Assembly (NCBI GenBank): GCA_030267565.1
Contig: BRXU01000012.1
Coordinates: 352,501-416,500, forward strand
DNA: 64,000 nt
Direction of reading: 5' to 3'
Source of the DNA: Pleodorina starrii
Lineage: Eukaryota > Chlorophyta > Chlorophyceae > Chlamydomonadales > Volvocaceae
This document shows, one piece after another, positions 44,173 through 57,355 of this stretch. Each line of letters begins with the position of its first letter. Position 1 is the stretch's first letter. Position numbers and translations under genes: made by a program. The notes beneath the pieces were generated by a model, which saw nothing but the letters and a program-made list of their open reading frames with translations, did not search any database and had not been told where the DNA came from.

Positions 44173-45974
44173 CGCCTCACGATGGCCTCCCGAGCCTCAG
44201 GCGGCGGGCAGACCCGCGTCGTGCCGTCGCGCATGGCGCGCAGCAGCTGGTCCCCCGTCCACCGGTACAGCGCGGCCCGTCGTAGCACGCGCCGCCCCGG
44301 CTGCCCGTTCTCCTCCTGTGCCGCCGGCGCCCCACGAAGGTGCGCCAGCGGGGACACGTCACGCCAGATGTCCTGGTCAAAACCGTCCGCCAGGGCGCTC
44401 TCCTGCACCTCAGCGGCTGCCGCTGCGCCTGCAGTTGCCATGACGACCGCCAGCCCAGGAGCCCGCTGCGAGAGCAAGGCGGAGGCCAGCGGGGTGAGCA
44501 GGTCGTCCACGTCCTCTGCCGCCCCTGCCGCCAGTCCCGCCGCCAGCCCCGCGACCGCGTTCGCAGCCACAGGCGCCGGCAGCGTCAGGTCGTCTCCCCC
44601 CCTTGCGGTATGGCTGGTAGATGCCGAACGGCAGGATAGTGCAGCTCATTTGTCGTGATGAAGGCGCGGTACAGCGCCTTGCAGAGGGAGAGGACGGTCT
44701 GGAAGACCGGCGGCGGCGGGGACGATCGCTCCAGCAAAGAAAGGTCCGGATGCAGAGCATGGTCCCGCGACGTCCGCAGCCAGAAGCCCGCCGCCGCCGA
44801 GTAGTCGGCGGCGGCGACCTGGCAGGGAGTGCGGTTGGGCCCCGCGACCAACGGTGTGCCGGTGATGGAGGGCAGAGGTAGAGCCACCCAAGGCCGCCCG
44901 GGCACGTCCGAAGGTGCATACGGTGGGGCAAGGACGGTGCTCGCTGCCGCCGGGGCACGCCCCGGCGGCAGCAGCACGGCCAGATCGCGCCCGTCTGGCG
45001 GGCGCAACTGCCGTACACAGTGCTGCAGGTGCGCCGGGTTGGCCAAGTTGCTGTATACGCAGCTCAACCGGTGCACCGCCGCGCCGGTGGCAGCCCCAAG
45101 GGCCACCCATCCGCGGGCGGCGGCCCGGCGTGGACCAGAGGGCCCTCCAAGAGGAAGGCCGGCTGCTGGAGTCGCCGCTCCCTGCGAAAGTGCTGCAAAC
45201 CCCCTAAGAAGCCCACGATCTGCTCAGTGCTGTAAGTGCTGTTCCCCGCCCAGCTGCCTACAACTACCCAGGTTCCCTCATCCCACAGACCCATCTGCTC
45301 GACTGCTGCTGCTGATGCCGCCCACTGCAGGAGCGCCGCCGGCGTGCTGAACTGCGGTACTAGCTGCGGATCCCAAGCAAACCCCTGCGCTGATCTGGCC
45401 GGCGAAGTGAAGCGCCCAGATGGGCACCAGCCGGGTCACTGCGAGCTGCTCGTCGACGTCGCAGGAGAGGTGCCGGCTCCCGGCGCCCCGGCGGCAGGTT
45501 GCCCCGCCGCCAAGGCCTCGAGCACCTCGGCGGCAGGTTGCCCCGACGCCAGAGCCTCCAGCGAGTCGTCGAGAGTGAGGTCCGAGCTCCGAGGCCGTCG
45601 TGACGGGCGACCCCATGCTGGCCACAGTGCACACCACAAATATGCACCAGTACGCGGCACGCACTGCGGGGACCGGACCAGCCAGGTGTGTGAGGTCAGC
45701 GAGCGGGCCGCACGCTTCCGGTGCGGCGGCCAGCCCACTGGCAGGATCCGTCAATTCCATTGTCCCTACCGTGATTAAGGTCCTGCTGCACGAAGCGCTG
45801 CGCCAGCGTGAGCGAGCAGACGGACACGACCGCCAGGTAGGTGCACCGCAGCTGCCGGCGAGGCTGTTCTCACCCGCCGGCGCTCGCGAGTACGCGTACA
45901 GCGGCCAGTTGACGCCCGGGTAGGGCACCAACACCGGCGGCGGGCGGAGAGGGTCGCCTTCCTCGTCCACCCGA

Positions 45975-46479
45975 GCGCCGGTTCCGTCATGTGCCGACCG
46001 CCGCGGGTGTCGGCTGAGGGAGTCCGCGTTCTGGTGCAGCTTGCCGGGCCGGTGCACCACGTCAAAGGCTGCAGCTGGAGAGCCCACCGGGCATACTGCG
46101 CCGGCAGGCCTTCCTGCTGAGACATGAGCCACAAGAGCGGCGCGTGGTCCGTGACGACGGTGAGGTGGCGTGTGGCGAGGTACGGGTAGAAGGTCCGGCA
46201 GGCCCGTACCACCGCCAGCAGCTCCCCCTTGTAGCTGTCGTACCGCCGCTCATGGGCGTTGAGCGAGCGGGGGACGGCCGCGCAGAGGTACTCACGCGCA
46301 TCGTCTTCTAGCTGCCCCAGGATCCCGCTGATGCCGACGCCGGAGAAGTCCGTGTGCAGGCTGAGCGGGCGCTCGGGGTGCACCCGCCGCAGCTCGTGCC
46401 CGTCCATCTCCGTGTAGATGCGCTTCAGCTCGTCCAGCGCCGCCTGCTGCTCCGGCCCCCAGGAGTCCGCGGTCCACAC
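45975..46479 (-). pseudogene. Ty3 element 2: RNase H
   Basis: LHTDFSGVGISG, RYDSYKGELLAVV and VVTDHAPLLWL mark RNase H. A frame shift near 46065 moves the end (FDVVHRPGKLHQNADSLSRHP) into another frame. Confidence 0.75.
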
Positions 46480-46489
46480 ATACTTGGCG

Positions 46490-47004
46490 CTTGTACTGCA
46501 TCAGCCGCCGGCGCCACCAGAAGCTGGTGCGCTCCCGGTGCTCGGGCGCCAGCGGGATCTGCAGGAAGGCGGCCCGGCAGTCCATCTTGGTCAGCCACTG
46601 GGCGTCACCGATCTGCTGAAACAGCTGCTCCGGAAGCGGCAGAGGTGTAGGTCAGGCTGCGTGGCAGCATTGAGCTCCCGCGCATCCTGGCAGAACCGCC
46701 GCTGCGTCCAGGTGCCGCCGGCCGCACGCTTGGGCGGCATAGTGGACTTCATGGCGTACTGGCTTGAGCGGCTCTCCTCGATGATCCCGGCATCCAGCAG
46801 CTCCTGGCAGGCTGCGTCCATGGCCGCGTACTCCTCCGCGCTGTGTGAGCGGAGGCGCTGGTAGATGGAGCGCTCATGCTTGAGCTCAATGCGGGCTGGG
46901 CCGACGTCGCCACAATACTCGCCGAGCTGCTGCATGCTGTGCGCGAACAGGTGCGGGTGGGCGTTGAACAGCCCGAGGAACCGCGCCCGCAGCTCCGGCG
47001 TCAT
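46490..47004 (-). pseudogene. Ty3 element 2: reverse transcriptase with catalytic core deleted
   Basis: The N-terminal RT (AMKSTMPPKRAAGG, RRFCQDARELNAAT, then in another frame MDCRAAFLQIPL) runs to about 46490 and joins directly to the RT/RNase H connection. The palm segment that should hold the Y-x-D-D motif, roughly 100 residues, is missing. Confidence 0.75.
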
Positions 47005-47221
47005 GTCAGACCGCTCACAGCGCAGCCACTTGCCCTCGGTGACCCCGTTCTTGGCCTCCGGTGGCAGCGTGCGCCGCCCGTCATGTCAGGGGTGAAATCC
47101 GTGGGATCCAGCTGGTCTCCACCGTCAGTCGCCGCTGCAGCGGCAGCAGCACCGCCTGCACCGCCCGGAGGCGGCACGCCGGCGGCGGGGCCCCGCCGCC
47201 CCGCCGCTAACGCTGGTGCAC

Positions 47222-47800
47222 TCATGCGTGGCTGCCGCCCCCTACTGGTGGGGGCGGCTGCTCAGGTTGCGACCCGACTGCATGCCGCAGGGCTGCTGTG
47301 GCAGCGGGGGCGACGTTAGGCTGCTCGACGAGGGAGGGCCAGCGGATGACGACGGGCAGCGCGAGCGGGTCGCGCCCCTTGGGGTCGAGGCGCAGCTGCT
47401 CATTCCCCTCGGTGCTCGTCAGGAGGTCGAAACGTAGCGGCCACAGCGCGCGCATGCCCGGCAGCACCTCATACGCCTCCGCACCGGCGTCCTCGACAAC
47501 AAACGCGGGTACGCGGGTAGTGTAAGCCTCCGGGGTGCCGGCATTGAAAGCGAGCAGCAGGCCGTCCCGCACCTTGTCCCTCAGCAGTGAACGCCCCCGG
47601 CTGTCGTGACTGTGCTGCCAGGGTAAGGCGCCTGTTGGAGCTTGATGCGGTCAGCTAGCCGCTGGGCGACCAGCACGACGGCACTGCCAGAGTCGATGAG
47701 CACGTCCCGCGCTAGGTGACAGGCAACCAGCATGCCCTCCGCCGCGCTTATCTGTTGCATGTACGGCAGCGGGCTCGCGTCTTCCCCCGGATCCAAACCG
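47222..47800 (-). pseudogene. Ty3 element 2: protease region
   Basis: ARDVLIDSGSAVVLV is an aspartyl-protease DSG site. A frame shift near 47585 separates it from the rest (RDGLLLAFNAG, PAFVVEDAG, LPVVIRW). Confidence 0.65.
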
Positions 47801-47809
47801 CCAGCGTGG

Positions 47810-49029
47810 GAGACGGCGGCACTGGGCGCCGCGATGGGCTTCAGGCTGGGGGCCGCCGGTGTGGCGGCCTCACGCATGCCGAGCAGGTGTCCCCGGGCGG
47901 CGTCCAGGCAGTCCAACGCGGCGTCCAGCGGCCATGGGACTACGCAGACTGCTGTTGCGTCGCCGGCGTCTGGTGACACCGGCGGTCGCAAGGCGTGCGC
48001 CACCTCTGCAGCGGCTGCGGCACCGGCTCGCTGCAGGAAGCCGGATGACATGCGCTCTGCGACTGCGGCTGCCACCGGTACGACCGCGTAGTCACCGAAG
48101 GGGAGCGCGATGGAGGGCGTCCCGCCTGCGTCGTACACCGGCTGCGCGGGCATGGCCGCCGGCCAGTGCTGCGGTGCACCCTGGGCCGCGGCCGGTGTCG
48201 GTGGGGTGGGCGGTGCACGAGGCAGCACCTGGTAAGCTGGGTGGCGCCCCGGCGGATGGCCCGGCGCCGCTGAACCGATCACAGACGGCGCCGCCGATGG
48301 CGGCGCCGTGAGTGGCGTTACAGTTGCCGCCAAGCCGCGTGCCTGCTGCCACGCGTGCACGTGCGCTGGCACGGGTGCGGCCGTCTCTGAGACAGCCGAG
48401 CTGGGCAGCTGCGGCAGGGCGCTTATGCGGCTGAGGGTGGACTCCATGTGCGCCAGCCGCTGCATCAGCTCGTGCGCCACCGCCATGGCGGGCATGGCCG
48501 GGGGCAGACTGGCCACCAGATCGGTGGGCAGCTTGCTCTCCTGCGCTCTGCAGTTGATTCTCCATGTCCGCCAGGAGGCCTCGCGGATCTGAGGCGATGC
48601 GTGCTGCCGAGGCCCTGCAGTCCCACTGCAGGTGGGCGTTGACGTGGAATGGGTGTAGGCGGCACGTCTTGGACTGATGTGCCACCCAGCGGCCTTGAGG
48701 GCAGACCTGGTCCGCCTGGGCCACCGCCTGATGCGAGATGCCGCCCTGCTGTTGTGGCGGCGCGCCGCCTGGCTTGCCCTTGCCCTGGCCCTTCGGCTTG
48801 GGCGGGGCGACCGCATTGACGCTTGCGGCGCCCGTACCCTTGCGGCCGCCCGCGCCCTTGCCTGCTCCGCCTGTACTCTGCTTGTTGCCATCATTGCCGC
48901 CGCCGCCGCCGCTGTTGGAGTCCGCCTTGTCCGGCGATTTGGCCGCGAGTGCTTCGAGCCCGTCGGCGTTCACCATGCCGTTGACCAGGTCCTTGGCTTG
49001 TTCCATGGTCAGGCTGTTCCAGCGGTTGG
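47810..49029 (-). pseudogene. Ty3 element 2: Gag, 5'-truncated
   Basis: A frame with WNSLTMEQAKDLVNG, a Gly/Lys-rich linker and a Cys/His cluster (CPQGRWVAH, CRLHPFHVNAHLQWDC) that may bind zinc. In-frame reading passes straight into antisense of the duplicated cellular exon at 49030, which is not Gag sequence. Confidence 0.6.
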
Positions 49030-49282
49030 CCAGATGCTGACCGACCCCGCCTCCATCCCCGGCCTCATCGCCCACGTGGGTCCCGGCCCCCTCCTGGAGT
49101 GGATGGGCCACATGGCCAGCCTGGGAGCCTACACCGCACTGCATGGCGCTGCCTCCGCCGCCCGACTGCGTGATGTGCTGGCGGCGGGTGGTGCCGTACC
49201 GCTCACACCCCGCGAGCGCTTCGCGGCAAATCGGCTGCTCGACGCCTGGGAGTACGGCAGCGGCCAGGACTACAAGCTGTGA
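49030..49282 (+). pseudogene. Duplicated last-exon fragment of the FAD oxidoreductase
   Basis: 253 bp matching 17215-17467 with three substitutions (one changes Met to Val), still open to the TGA. The rest of the gene is absent, so it cannot be expressed as an enzyme. Its left edge is the joint with retroelement Gag. Confidence 0.9.
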
Positions 49283-52200
49283 TGAACGATAGGAGTAGTA
49301 CGGCAGTGGTCAGGAATACAAGTCGTTAGATAGCCGTGAGCTGTGGACGATATTTGTTTAAGAAGAATTCGGCTTAGTTGCGTGTGCAGAGGAATGGGCG
49401 AGTGGGTGCGTGGGGGTGTCAGTGGGTGTCCCGGCCGAGCGACGTGTCCATAAATGACAGCTGGCTGTAGCTGCTGTTGTTGCTAGAAGCCTAGAGCCGG
49501 TGCTGCTGGGGGAATGTCCGCTGTGCCTTGCATTGGTGTGCATGGATGAGTCTGGTTGGATGGATCACGTGACCTCCCTTCACCCCAGGTGGGGCTGTCC
49601 TCCATCCCTTTCAGACCGACACGGCCTCGGGGGATGAGTATGAGAGTGCAAAGCGGCAGGGGGCTGACAGGCTGACACACGGGGGGTTAGCAAGGGTGAG
49701 GGGTGATCAACGAATGCATGCTCCAGCCTGCCGTGACATCCGCAAGCGCCAGCGACCGACAGAAAAAGTATTCTCGCTCCTCGTTTCGCTGGTAGGTAGA
49801 GATATTGTCGTGCGTCGGCCGACTTCGCGCCTTGTTGGGTGACTTTGTCCGCCATTCGCCCATTCATCATGAACGGTGAAAGCGGAGACAATGTGCGAAG
49901 CCATGCCATTGGAAATTGCTAGTCTTCGCCTGGATTTTCATTTTGTTTTTGTGCGGCACGGTACGTTAATGCACGGTACGGTGTTGCACGGCAGGTATTG
50001 TACGGCAGAGATGGTGGCGGCGTCCTGCTGGCTAGCATGGGGTTCACACGGCTGCACGTGTATGGTGCGGCATTGCTCGTCACGTGCCGTACCGATGTCG
50101 CAGCAGGACGGGGGGCAAGGGGAAACCCCCCGCCCACGCGCACCCCATACACACAGATAGGGACGCCTACTAACACCTGTCAAGCTGGCTCACTTGGAGT
50201 GGAGACCCGACACGCATCAGTTCATGCACCAACAAAACCGCATTTGAGTCTGCTGCGGTACGGCAAGGCCAGAAGTCCCACACACGCTTACAAACCCTGG
50301 GCACGCACCCCACCCACTGTCATTCCCCGCTTGGGAAGGCGCAACTAGAGAAAGGGGGTAAGGAAACCGCCGCTGAAACACTTCTGCCGGCCGACGCACG
50401 CCTTGCCGTGACGCCGCACCGCGGCCCGCAAACAACGACACCAACACATAACAGCAACGACCGGCCGCAGCGCAACCGGACTGCAAAACACCCACCAACA
50501 GACACGTGCGCCACTCTGATTCCCTCGAGCGAAAAGAAAACGGTGCCCAGGCTAGCGATGGGGGAGGCAGAAGGTAACCAGAGTCAAGGCAAAACCTCCC
50601 CCGCCGTGGGACCGGCCTAAACCCGAAGGCGCACGAACCCAAGGACAGACACACACGGCACACACACAGACACGCAAGCGCCCGCGCGACCGTGCGGCCC
50701 AGGCGCGAGCGCAACGAGAACCAGGGGAGGGCGAGCGGGCAATGAAACCGCGTACTAGCGCAAGAAAACAACAACGAGGCCGACTGCCCGCTAGTTAGAG
50801 AAAGGCCGCAACGAATACAGCTTAACCTCTAGACAACGGGAAAGACGAGAAAACAAACACCAACTCGGAGCTCTGCGGACACACTGCACAACTGCCGTAC
50901 GAAGCCACCCGTACATACAGCAAGACTCTAGAGCTGCAACTCCCCGTCGAAGGTCTTCCGCAGAAATAAGGCGTGTCACCCCTTGCGCCACAAACCGCAG
51001 TTTGGGGAGGGAGAACCCCAAATAACAAATGTCTCGTTTCTGCACACACGCACACTGCGGTGCAGCCATCGCCCACAAACAATCCATCAGCACTACAGCA
51101 CAGAAGGAGTGGCTGAGTCTGAACATTGGACCCCTGGGCAGTTGGGGCTCCTGGCCCTCCCTTAAGTGACGGAAGGAGCAGGGCACTCACTCAAGCACAT
51201 GGAGACCGACGCCCATGCACAAGCAAGCAACCGGCCGCCGCCTTCCTTTCATTCCCCACGCAGCAGTTCTTCGTCCAGAGTCCAGAATTACAGCACACGG
51301 CGACTCACTCCGACCCGTAGGCCCTCAGGCTCCTGGCCCTCCCTAGGCACAAGCAGCCGGGGCGCCACGCGTGTTTGGCAAACACGCGGGTTAGCCTGGC
51401 ATAGGATGTTGCTGCGATAGATCGATCAGCCGATGATACCGACCGCCGCAGCTCTCCCGCGGCCACACGGACCAAGGCCCGGCACCAGCAAGCCAACCGC
51501 CATCCACCCTCCTACTTCGGTCGCCAACAAGCACAGTTCTGTCACGCACCTACCCCAATCAGCAATAAAATAAACACACTACTAAATCTGTCAACCGCCG
51601 AATTTGTCCCTCAAGAAACGCAGTCTGTTACAGATTCATGCCATCAGTGACTACTAAGCCCCCTGCTGTACAACTTCATAACTACACTCTTGATTGTACG
51701 ATAAGGTTTGGGTGCGTGCTGCGGCCGAGCAGAGATATATACCACAGCGTTCGCAATCCGGCGAGAAAGCACGACTGGGCGGGGGCACATGAGAGCGGCA
51801 GAACCGAAGATAGAGGAGATTTGAGCACCCGAACACGCACACCCGTACCTGCGGCACAACAAGCATCCAGGTACACTCATCAGGGAGACAGGGACCAGCT
51901 TGCTTGGCACCACACACAACCGGCCGCGATAGATATCTTGCGGGCACACCGGGCCCAAGCAACCCGCTGGTAGCACCCGTAAACCTTAAGGAGTACGACC
52001 TGCGACCCCACCTATCTATCTACCAGCACAGCTAGCCCTCCAAACCGTGCTGTGCAAAGGTACACGAGTCCACGCAAACGAGATACCCACGAAACGAACG
52101 AAGAGTCGCGGCGCCGATCGATATAGAAAGGATTCGGAGCAAGGGAAGATGAAACTCATTGACGGCACAGGCCGTGAAATCTGGGCCTCGGATAGAGCAA

Positions 52201-52914
52201 GTACAAGGTCCCGCGCACTCATTTCTCCATCAAACACCACGGCGACACCGGTAACCGGTTCGAAATGGACTCAAGAGAACCAGAACACATGCAGGTGGGC
52301 GGCCGCCGCCGAACTGTATGGGCTCGATTGGGGGGGCTCACTTGCATGACCTCGGCCCCCATCAAGCCAATGTTTACCACCATCTCGAATGACTTACATA
52401 CAGAAGATGCACATGCGTGGAGGGAATGGTACGGTCACGGAAGGTTCGGTCTCAATTGTCATGCCACGTGCATGCATGCCGACGATCAGCGTGCACGGCA
52501 CACCCTATCTAAAACAAGGCATGGATTTCGGGAGCCCTCCATCGTTAAGGCGCACACACCCAGGGCAGACACGCTCGCTCCCTGCATCCATATGTTAAAC
52601 CCACCCATCCCGAAGCGCCCCGATGAACCCCGATGAGCCCCCAAGGCTGGGCATACGTCCGACCGACCCATCAACTCGAACAGGGCGGCCATCTGAGGAA
52701 CGAAGGGAGGGGGGGGGTATGAGACACAAGCAATCACCCATCATGTTGAGGGCATTGAATCACATACATTCATGAGATCGCAGGCAACTCAATTGTTCAA
52801 CCTCATGCATTGGCGCTCCTACAGATGCCACAACATTGACCTGCACCTCCATCAGCGCCACCGGTACGTACCAAGAGTATCAACCACCCACATTGGTGTC
52901 CGGATGGGTAGACC

Positions 52915-54686
52915 CTACGAATTCAGCACCCGCAGCAGCTGCTTTGCCTGATCCTGAACGGAGAGGCCGTAGCGGCCGAAAAGCATCGTTTGTAGGAGTG
53001 GTGCTGCACCCGCCCTTGTGATGGCGGTCTTGTTGGCTGGAAGACTCGCCAGGTGCTCCAAAGCGCACATGGCCTCATATGACGAATAACTGCCAAGAAG
53101 CCCCACCAGGTGTGGAATGCCGCCAGCCTGTGCAATGGCGGCGCTGTTGGCATCATTCCCATCAGCTAGGTTACGCAGTGCCGCTGCTGCCCCTTGCTGC
53201 ACGCCGACATCTGAACTGGCAAGAAGCCGCACCAGGTGTGGAATGCCGCCAGCCTGTGCAATGGCGACCTTGTTGGCATAATTCGCATTAGCTAGGTTAC
53301 CCAGTGCCAATGCTGCCTGTCGCTGCACACCGGCATCAGAACTACTGGCAAGAAGCCCCAACAGGTGTGGGATGCCGCCCGCCTGTGCAATGGCGACCTT
53401 GTTGGCATCATTCGCATCAGCTAGGCTACCCAGTGCCCATGCTGCCTGTTGCTGCACACCGGCATCTGAACTGGCAAGGAGCCGCACCAGGTGTGGGATG
53501 CCGCCAGCCTGTGCAATGGCGACCTTGTTGGCATCATTCGCAGCAGCTAGGCTACCCAGTGCCCATGCTGCCTGTTGCTGCACACCGGCATCTGAACTGG
53601 CAAGGAGCCGCACCAGGTGTGGGATGCCGCCAGCCTGTGCAATGGCGACTTGGTTGGCTTCATTTCCATCAGCTAGGTCACACAGTGCGGCTGCTGCCCC
53701 TTGCTGCACGCCGACATCTGAACTGGCAAGGAGCCCCACCAGGTGTGGGATGCCGCCAGCATGTGCAATGGCGACCCGATTGGCTTCATTCGCAGCAGCT
53801 AGGTTACACAGTGCGGCTGCTGCCTCTTTCTGCACGCCGACATCTGAACTGGCAAGGAGCCCCACCAGGTGTGGGATGCCGCCAGCATGTGCAATGGCGA
53901 CCCGATTGGCTTCATTCGCAGCAGCTAGCTTACGCAGTGTCGCTGCTGCTCCTCGCTGCATGCCGGCATCTGAACTGGCAAGAAGCCCCACCAGGTGTGG
54001 GATGCCGCCAGCATGTGCAATGGCGACCTGGTTGGCATCATTCGCAGCTAGGTGACGTAGTGCCCCAGCAGCGGTTTGCTGCACAGCCGCAGTTGATTCC
54101 TCCCCGAGGAGCATCACCAGAGGTGGAATGCCTCCGGCCTTAGCAATGGCGATCTGGTTGTCCGCATCCGCAGCTAAACTCCAGAGCACCCCTGCTGCAT
54201 TCTGTCGCACGCCAGCATCTCCACTGCCGAGGAGCCTCACAAGGTTCGGAATGGCGCCATTCTTGACGATCAAGGCCTTGTTGGCGGCTTTGTTGACAGC
54301 CAAATTCAATAGGGCCTCAGATGATATACGCTGCACGACATTATCCGGGCTGCCCAGCAGGTTGACCAAAGGCTTGATGCCGCCAGCAGTCTGAGCAATA
54401 GTGATCCTGTTTGTGTCACGGTTAGCCAGATTCCGCAACACGCCAGCTGAAGCTCGCTGGACAAGGATATCTGGGCTGCCCAAAAGCTTCACCAGTGGTG
54501 GAATGCCGCCAGCCTGGGCAATGTTGGCCATATTCTCCGTATTCACAGCTAGACTTTGCAATGCCAACGCCGCCGCCAGTGTTCCTTCACATCATGGTTG
54601 CCCAAAAGCCTGACAAGACAGGAAACATCATCAAACTTGGCAATGCTAGCGGAGATGGCCTTGGGCTGTCGCTGCTTAACTAGGTC
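52915..54686 (-). pseudogene. Armadillo-repeat protein, copy B, with 5' frameshift
   Basis: Same architecture as copy A: acceptor at 54687 (TTCTTGCAG), lead segment, about a dozen ARM repeats, helical cap, stop at 52915-52917. The body (54567-52915) is one open frame of 550 codons. One base is missing around 54581-54590 compared with copies A and C, so the lead (DLVKQRQP...LLGNHDV) and the ARM body are in different frames, and no ATG rescues the body near its start. Repeat number and order differ from copy A. A sequencing error would make this an intact gene. Confidence 0.7.
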
Positions 54687-54749
54687 CTGCAAGAATGAAT
54701 GGGGTTGCACACGAAAATACATTGAGGTAGTGTAATCACATCTATCTGA

Positions 54750-57319
54750 ACATGACATGCAATCGAGGAGTTCGCATGTTTCCGAGGGCCCGAAACCCTG
54801 TCCTACGTTTTATCACGTGTTTCTATCCAGGGAGAGGGGCTGAAGAGGACGGTGGTAAGGCCGCCGCAGGCCCCTCGGGAGCAGGGTACTTCAGCAAGCA
54901 CTGGCTGGCCCAGGAAAATGTTTTGGGGAAGGGGTTTTTGCCGGGATGAAATCCCGCCTTCCTCCTGGCGTGCCAGGAAGATTTCAGCCTGGTTTGGAGG
55001 GTCAGGACTGGCGCTTGCCAGTCATGGCTGGGCGCCTGCTCCTGGCACGTCAGGTACAATTTTGGGCTTGGGGGGGAGCGAGGTTCCAGTTGTTGGCAGT
55101 TCACTGTACGGCTTGCAGTTCAACTCGGTCCGTAACATGCAAAGGTCGCTGACATAGCTAGTAACTCTAGTCACAGGTGACCATGCGTGGTAGACACTGT
55201 AACATCGTAAACCTTAAAAGAACAGATTTAAACTGCAACCATCTACATAATAAATAGCTAGCAGCCGCTATGGAAGGCAAAACTGTAAACAATGTCGGAC
55301 AGGAGCAGCACGAGGGCCACAAGCCAGTGGAGGCCACGTACAAATGCCGGCAAAGTAGCAGGCCAGGACAAACTTGGACAGGCCCTGAACTACCCTGCTC
55401 AAGAGGCGCCTCCGTCGCAGTGTATCCCGTACGTGCCCCCCCCCCCCACGGGTTACGTAGGTTGTGGGGCGCGCTTGCTTGCTTATCGGCGGCAAGGCTT
55501 GCACAATGAATATCAATGGGAGAATCATTTATTTCAGCAACCAGCAGCAGGAGGCTGGGGTGGGAACTGCTGACGACGAACGCCACACGGGAGGTTCTGC
55601 AGAGGAGGTGAAATAATTCTGCAGTCGTGCGTTGCCCCGCCCGGCTGGATGGCGACACATCCAAATGAACAAACGTGAACAAGCTACAAGGCCCATCCAC
55701 GCTTCCGCATAGGCTTGCCACTCGGCAAACCAAGGTGGATATTTATTCATTTCAGTGACAAGGGTGGGGCAGGAAACAAAGAAGGGGTGTTAGCTTCGTT
55801 CCTTGAAGCCGGAAAAAGGGCGGGGCCCCGTTAAATCCGTACGGGTGGAGTTGAGTGCTAGGGACTTGGGCCGAACCGCTGGATGCCCGCTGCCCAAGCG
55901 AGAACGCCTATGGGGCTCGGACAACGTGGTTTCGGGCAGTTTCACCGCGAGAGGATTGAGATGCAATCAAACCGAGTCAGCTGGATGGTGGGGCTTCGGC
56001 CCTGCCCGGGGGGTGGACTCCGTGAAAAGAGTTGCCGTCTGTAACGTTGGGATGTAGCCGAAAGGCGGCGCCGGCGAAATGTACGTCCAGCTGATGAACA
56101 TGTTGGCTCCTGTCCACTCAATACCGGTACCCACCCCCGCATCCTAGGGACTTGAGATCGTTAGGTAGGCGTGCGAGTCGGAAGAAAGTCCGAGGGCTAC
56201 GTGGAAGAGACGAAGTTGCTTGAGGACTACGGACTCCGGAGTGTAGGATAGGCGTGCTAGTCGGAAGAGAACAAGTTAAGGGCCATGTCGTCTATCTACT
56301 TGCGCGGGTGACTTGGGGGCATGTATGGGGGCAACAGCTCTATCTTTAGCAGCTCTTGCTTGACAGCGGATCTCGACAGCCACGACTTGGATGCGTCCCT
56401 CGTGGAACCGTACGGTAGGGCCTTTCCAACCCCAACCTAACCCCGGTGGTGGTAGGTGCTTACGGGAACGCGGCTGGAACGTCGCATCTGAAGGTGTCAT
56501 ACGTCCGTGGGTGTGGAGTCCTCCTTCCGGAGAACATAAACGACGCAAACGTGGAGAGGCATTACGTTAGCTAGCACAGCGTGCAAGCAAGGGCGCCAAG
56601 ACGGCAGGGCCCGGCCTAGGCGGCAGCGCTCGCTTTCCTGACTGCTGTCGAGTGGAATGTATTTGACATGTTGAAACAATATTTTCGTGCAGTTGACTTT
56701 GTGGTGAAACGATTTGGTCGTTTGCTGGGAAATGCGTGGACAAACATGGACATTACAGCTTCCGGTCGGCAATATTGACAATCATGACCGAAATGACGGG
56801 ATTTCGCTACTTGCTATAGCGGTTTGCGAAAACCGCGTTAGGTTGTGCTTTTGTGCGACAACCTTACAGTGGGTGGGTGGATGGGTGGGTGGTCTGGGGG
56901 GGTTCGCCAACATTTTTAGCGTGGGGTATGAAATAAGATTTCTTGCCCCCCCTGTACATGTCAGTGATATCCTTTTTCCAGATTACCTGACAGAATGGCC
57001 ACTACTTGCTCTACGTATCTACCGAGACCGGGAATATTGCGCCCGCCGCCGCCCAGCACGCACATACCACGTATACCACGCATACCACGCATTCATTCGC
57101 AAAGGATGCACCCACCCACCCATGGCGCCATGGGTCCTTTATCCAGGTGTTTGTGGATACGGTATCGCATTAGTTTGGCAGCAGAGCGCGCTTCACCTCC
57201 TATATATGGTTCCCTCCAATCTTTCCCCTCAAGGAACGGATTCTATGTTTTTAATCGGTGTTGCACACCGTTAGAGGGCTGCCTTCGTTCTTTCTGCACG
57301 ATAGATGAGCCCCTGCATC
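54750..57319. other. No supported gene; repeats only
   Basis: Positions 54770-55000 resemble 22677-22720 and 24720-24850, the upstream flank of ARM copy A. The rest (55.2-57.3 kb) has frames without motif or splice support. Positions 57320-57355 are identical to 24859-24894. Confidence 0.45.
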
Positions 57320-57355
57320 CTGGCAAACTTGGGCCATATTGGATGCAAGCGTCTG

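Larger units (their letters stand above)
42628..49029 (-). mobile_element. Degenerate Ty3-type element with C-terminal PHD finger
   Basis: Minus-strand remnant in the order Gag, protease, RT, RNase H, integrase, PHD. It is broken by several frame shifts, a TAG codon in the integrase and a deletion of the RT core, and its 5' end is cut at 49030, where a copy of a cellular exon begins. No LTRs were recognised. A green-algal Ty3 element, REM1 of Chlamydomonas reinhardtii, is reported to carry PHD and chromodomain sequence in an extra ORF, so a related lineage is plausible. Confidence 0.8.
49030..54750. repeat. Segmental duplication, copy B
   Basis: Counterpart of 17215-22740. It carries about 0.7 kb around 50230-51050 with no match in copy A. 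Apart from the exon fragment and the ARM gene I see no genes; 49283-52900 is non-coding. Confidence 0.85.
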
